Shown piece by piece: positions 61,301 to 64,000 of a stretch of DNA of 64,000 nt (positions within the stretch are counted from its first letter, which is position 1; each line of letters opens with the position of its first letter). The notes under the pieces were generated by a model that was given only the letters and a program-made list of their open reading frames with translations, ran no database searches and was not told where the DNA came from. The position numbers were made by a program, and so were the translations under genes. This stretch comes from Isoperla grammatica (Eukaryota > Arthropoda > Insecta > Plecoptera > Perlodidae). The stretch covers positions 76,225,665 through 76,289,664 of the forward strand of contig OX246737.1 in the NCBI GenBank assembly GCA_945910005.1. The letters are read 5' to 3'.

Positions 61301-62602
61301 CTAGCCAGATCTAAGGAAAAGTATCACTTTTTGACTAGGTCTAGGGGGAATTATTCTAAAAATTTTGATTTTGATTTTGGGATAATCAATATTTTGCGGA
61401 AAATTTCGAAAATGAAATCTGCTTAAAGCACAGTTGTCATTCTAAAGACGAATATGAAGTCAGAATTAAAAAAACTCATAAGTTTGGTTACAAAATAAAA
61501 ACTTCCCGGTAAAAAAAAATCAGCCACATTTACACTTCACCACCCATAAGAACCACACCACGACCATTTAACAAGTTCATTTATTTATAAATACCAATCG
61601 GGGGCACATACAATTTATTGTAGATTTATGGCAATTACGGCCATTGGTTTTCTTATGGAGACAATTACCTCATTATCAAAATTTTGATTTCCGGGCACAT
61701 TTCAAAACTATAAAAATAAGAATAAAGCTAAATTTGACATTCTTAACACTGATATGGAATCAAAACTCTGTTTTATTTATCCGTGGGGCTCTAAAAAAAT
61801 AGTTTATAGGAAATAAAATAAACAGAAGTGCAAAATCTGGGCACCCCCGGATGCCACACCTACGACTTTAAAAGTGGCCAACAACCTAATTTTTACTTTA
61901 AATATGTCGCGCTACTTAATTATTGAAGATGTTTTGTAAAACGGTAATATTTGACCATTTTAGGGTCATAACCCCAAAATCAAAATTTTTATTTCCGGGC
62001 AATATGGGAGTTCAAAAAATATTGATTAAACTTAGTTTGTAATTTTAAATATGAATCTCAAATCATATTGGCAATATGTTTATTAGTTCAGCTGTAAACC
62101 AAATATTGTAATAATTAAATCAACAGAAAAATGCAACTTTCGGGCACCCCTGGGTGACACACCCAGGACTTGAGAAGTGACCAATAAACTAATTTTTACT
62201 TAAAATATACAACGGTATCTAATTATTGAAGATTTCTTGAAAAACGATATTGTTTGACCATTTTAGGGACATGGCCCCAAAATCAAAATGTTTAATTCCG
62301 GGCAATATTGGAGTTCAAAAAATATGAATAAAACTAACTTTGTGATTCTAAACACGAATCTGAAATCAAATTTGAAATTTATTTAGTGGTTTGGCTGTAA
62401 AAATAATTTATGGTCACAAAATCAGCAAAATTCACCCTTTGGACACCTGTGTGCCACATTCACCACTGGCCATGTGGCTTTCAAGTCAAACTCTACTCCA
62501 AATTCATCACTCTATCATAATATATAGGTCTCCAAAATTCCGCGGGGGGGGGGGGGGGGGGGGGGGGGAAGGAGGGTCTCACTAATGTTGTGTTCCGGTC
62601 TA
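58400..62602. mobile_element. 4.2-kb foldback transposon with tandem-repeat arms, inside family X
   Basis: Ends TAGACCGCACCACACATAGG and the inverse of CATTAGTGAGACC..CGGTCTA are imperfect terminal repeats flanked by TTA (58397-58399 and 62603-62605). The empty site TTTTTATTAGCTTTGAG is seen at 37.7 kb. Arms 58400-59700 and about 61305-62602 are inverted copies, each made of about four ~298-bp tandem units (anchor GTGTGGCACCCAGGGGTG at 58537, 58836, 59134). Poly-C and poly-G runs lie next to the outer ends. A 3-bp TTA duplication fits PIF/Harbinger-like targets; the arm architecture resembles Drosophila foldback elements. No transposase is seen. Confidence 0.85.
59701..61304. other. Unique core of the 4.2-kb foldback
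   Basis: Single-copy centre between the arms. The longest frame is 61 codons (60662-60847) with no family resemblance. A stretch at about 60000-60170 is less AT-rich. It may be a degenerate transposase region or captured DNA; I cannot assign it. Confidence 0.4.
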
Positions 62603-62650
62603 TTAGCTTTGAGAACTTTTCGACATAAATTTTGTAGATATGAACAGATA

Positions 62651-63039
62651 TGAACAGCAAACGAACATGGCTACTAGGCCTAGACTCATGGAATAAACGG
62701 GCGTCAAACACCTCTGGACTAGTGGTAAAATCAAACCAAATAACTCAAACTACACAATTAATAGATAAAGCCACGACTATTCTATCGACTGATAACCGTA
62801 AGTGTTCAACATACTTGTTTTCTAAGCACAATCTACGTTTTGTATAGTTCTGAACAGTGTAAAAAGCAAGGTTATGTAACACGAGTGACCAGTGTGAAGC
62901 TAGAGCCAAAGTCTCTACAATTAGTTATTTTACCGACTGAGCCGGCAAAATAGCATTCCACTGCGAGAGCGATACCAACGAATATCACGTTACAGACTGC
63001 GGCACCGCATTCACAAACAGTTAGGTAAATTCCCTAAAG
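62651..63039 (+). other. Likely 5' leader of the LINE whose ORF1 starts at 63040
   Basis: Not a known repeat in this window. Its position directly upstream of an intact LINE ORF1, and a modestly higher GC content from about 62870, fit a 5' UTR. The element's 5' edge was not resolved. Confidence 0.35.
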
Positions 63040-63702
63040 ATGGCTCCCGTGTCAGCTTCTGACTTCAAAAGTTTTCAGAGCAATATTCTTGATAAATTTC
63101 AAGGCTTTGAAGCTAAACTTGCTGACTTAACGACCGTGCCTCAATCAGACACAACATCCAACGAAACTAACGATGCCATAGCCGTGCTGACTGAAGACTT
63201 TTTGCAGTTCAAGAAATCGGTGCTTGAGCAAATTTCCCAAATCGCAAACGATGTGCAGGAAATCAAGGTGATACAAGAAGAGCAGAGTGTAGCAATTGAC
63301 AACCTGGAACAATACAGCAGGCGAAACTGCCTCTTAATTCATGGGGTCCCAGAAAGTGATAATGACAACGTGCTCAACAAAGTAGTGGAACTATTCAGTA
63401 CAAAACTCAACCTTCAAATACCACACCACGTACTCGACCGCGCTCACCGTATTGGCGGTCAAAGCGGCAAGAGGCCAATCATTGTTAAATTCACCGGCTA
63501 CCAGCCCAGAGACGCGGTGTGGCGAGCTAAACGTGCACTAAAGGGGACTGGTATAGTCATCACTGAATCCCTCACCAAACGCAGACAAGACATATTCAAA
63601 AACACGCGGGAAAAATACGGAAAGCACAATTGTTGGACTGTGGATGGCAGAGTATATGCTATCAACGAAGCTGGCAGAAAAATAACCATCAATTTGAATT
63701 GA
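63040..63702 (+). CDS. LINE ORF1 protein (coiled coil plus RNA-binding domain)
   Basis: 220 codons, complete. Residues 5-90 are mostly helical and coiled-coil-like (FQSNILDKFQGFEAKLADL, VLEQISQIANDVQEIKVIQE). NLEQYSRRNCLLIHGVPE (88-105) opens the RRM-like block typical of LINE ORF1. DRAHRIG (133-139), RPIIVKFTGYQPRDAVWRAK and a C-terminal domain with WTVDGRVYAINEAGRKITI follow. Unlike the ORF1 at 29.5-30.4 kb it has no zinc finger and little similarity beyond the block layout, so at least two LINE families are present. The protein would coat the element's RNA. No ORF2 start is visible in the ~300 bp that remain in the window. Confidence 0.9.
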   Translation: MAPVSASDFKSFQSNILDKFQGFEAKLADLTTVPQSDTTSNETNDAIAVLTEDFLQFKKSVLEQISQIANDVQEIKVIQEEQSVAIDNLEQYSRRNCLLIHGVPESDNDNVLNKVVELFSTKLNLQIPHHVLDRAHRIGGQSGKRPIIVKFTGYQPRDAVWRAKRALKGTGIVITESLTKRRQDIFKNTREKYGKHNCWTVDGRVYAINEAGRKITINLN

Positions 63703-64000
63703 ACAAGTAAGCAGAGGTGGATGCATAACCTGCATTTTAGTAGATCTGAGACTGATATAGTAAACCTAGCACGTATTAGGTGTGATAGGATATTGTATGA
63801 AATGTTTTTTTTTTGCTTTTCCCTTTTGAAATTGCATTAAGTTCTTTAGGTTATTTCTTAGTTTTTAGTTTGTACGTCATAATATTGTATACTTAGGCTA
63901 AAGTACCAAAATAGCTAAATAACACGGTGCTAATACTAGGTAAAAAATAGGCATACATACCATACAGGCATACACGTTTAAATATCTTTAAAGAAATCCG
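63703..64000 (+). other. Sequence after LINE ORF1, no ORF2 start seen
   Basis: AT-rich with a T-run at about 63806-63814. If the LINE is complete its ORF2 must begin beyond the window edge. Confidence 0.35.

Larger units (their letters stand above)
56292..62650 (+). mobile_element. Family X DNA transposon carrying three nested insertions
   Basis: The left terminal inverted repeat CTAGGAAAACGCTCTGTG... (56292-56375) is the inverse of the right end of the 37-kb copy. The body resumes with the shared family wording from about 56555 (TTTG run, GATAGCGGTCGAACGG) and is interrupted at 56903-57070, 57343-58375 and 58400-62602. The last family X words, TAGCTTTGAGAACTTTTCG and TAGATATG, reappear at 62605-62640, after which the copy decays. 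Removing the three insertions restores the order seen at 37.1-37.8 kb. No transposase is present, so the family is non-autonomous here. CTAG-ended repeats and TA next to the 18-kb and 37-kb ends suggest a Tc1/mariner-like origin. Confidence 0.78.

Overview
The window is nuclear DNA of an invertebrate animal. The evidence is AT-rich, intron-scale non-coding DNA, LINE and BEL/Pao retroelements, foldback DNA transposons, very long trinucleotide microsatellites, and one host exon that reads as animal GTP cyclohydrolase I. I cannot name the phylum: BEL/Pao elements, hammerhead-bearing Penelope elements, 5S-derived SINEs and hAT MITEs occur in several invertebrate groups. No complete host gene is present, and most of the 64 kb is transposons and satellites, several of them nested.

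Layout. 0-10 kb: a decayed LINE reverse transcriptase (2.8-3.5 kb, minus), a 3.3-kb foldback element (3.87-7.15 kb) and an intact 5S-rRNA-derived SINE with 11-bp target duplications (9.35-9.80 kb). 10-14 kb: the first of three copies of a composite repeat (tandem ~147-bp units joined to a ~290-bp hairpin), then an AT-rich foldback. 15-19.6 kb: about 110 copies of a 29-bp minisatellite, a dispersed transposon fragment ('family X'), then about 12 copies of a 30-bp derivative. 20-26.4 kb: mostly unique DNA with two small foldback MITEs, then a (AAT)n/(GAY)n microsatellite. 27.2-30.5 kb: a minus-strand LINE (ORF1 with a PHD-like finger, AP endonuclease, a scrap of RT) broken by the second composite repeat. 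30.5-34.5 kb: (TAA)n tracts enclosing a Penelope-like remnant with a hammerhead ribozyme, and a young LTR element of BEL/Pao ancestry whose single ORF joins a gag start, thrombospondin type-1-like cysteine modules and BEL pol scraps.

34.5-49 kb: 62-bp and 69-bp tandem repeats, nested foldbacks, a second family X copy, a perfect 46-bp palindrome, a tRNA-derived SINE, a textbook hAT MITE with TTATTTTG duplications, and the third composite repeat. 49.9-54.4 kb: two (CTA)n tracts bracket a chimeric block made of an orphan 296-codon minus-strand ORF between identical 87-bp TATA-containing repeats, directly joined to a 5'-truncated LINE RT with a poly(A) tail. 54.9-55.1 kb: the GTP cyclohydrolase I exon. 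56.3-62.65 kb: a family X transposon that has received three further insertions (a 168-bp MITE, a 1,033-bp element encoding a THAP-domain protein, and a 4.2-kb foldback), each with readable target duplications. The window ends in the ORF1 of another LINE (63.0-63.7 kb).

Only the GTP cyclohydrolase exon is likely to serve the host. The most notable items are the hammerhead ribozyme, the retroelement that appears to have captured a host thrombospondin-repeat segment, the 87-bp-repeat-flanked orphan ORF, and the readable nesting order at 56-62 kb.
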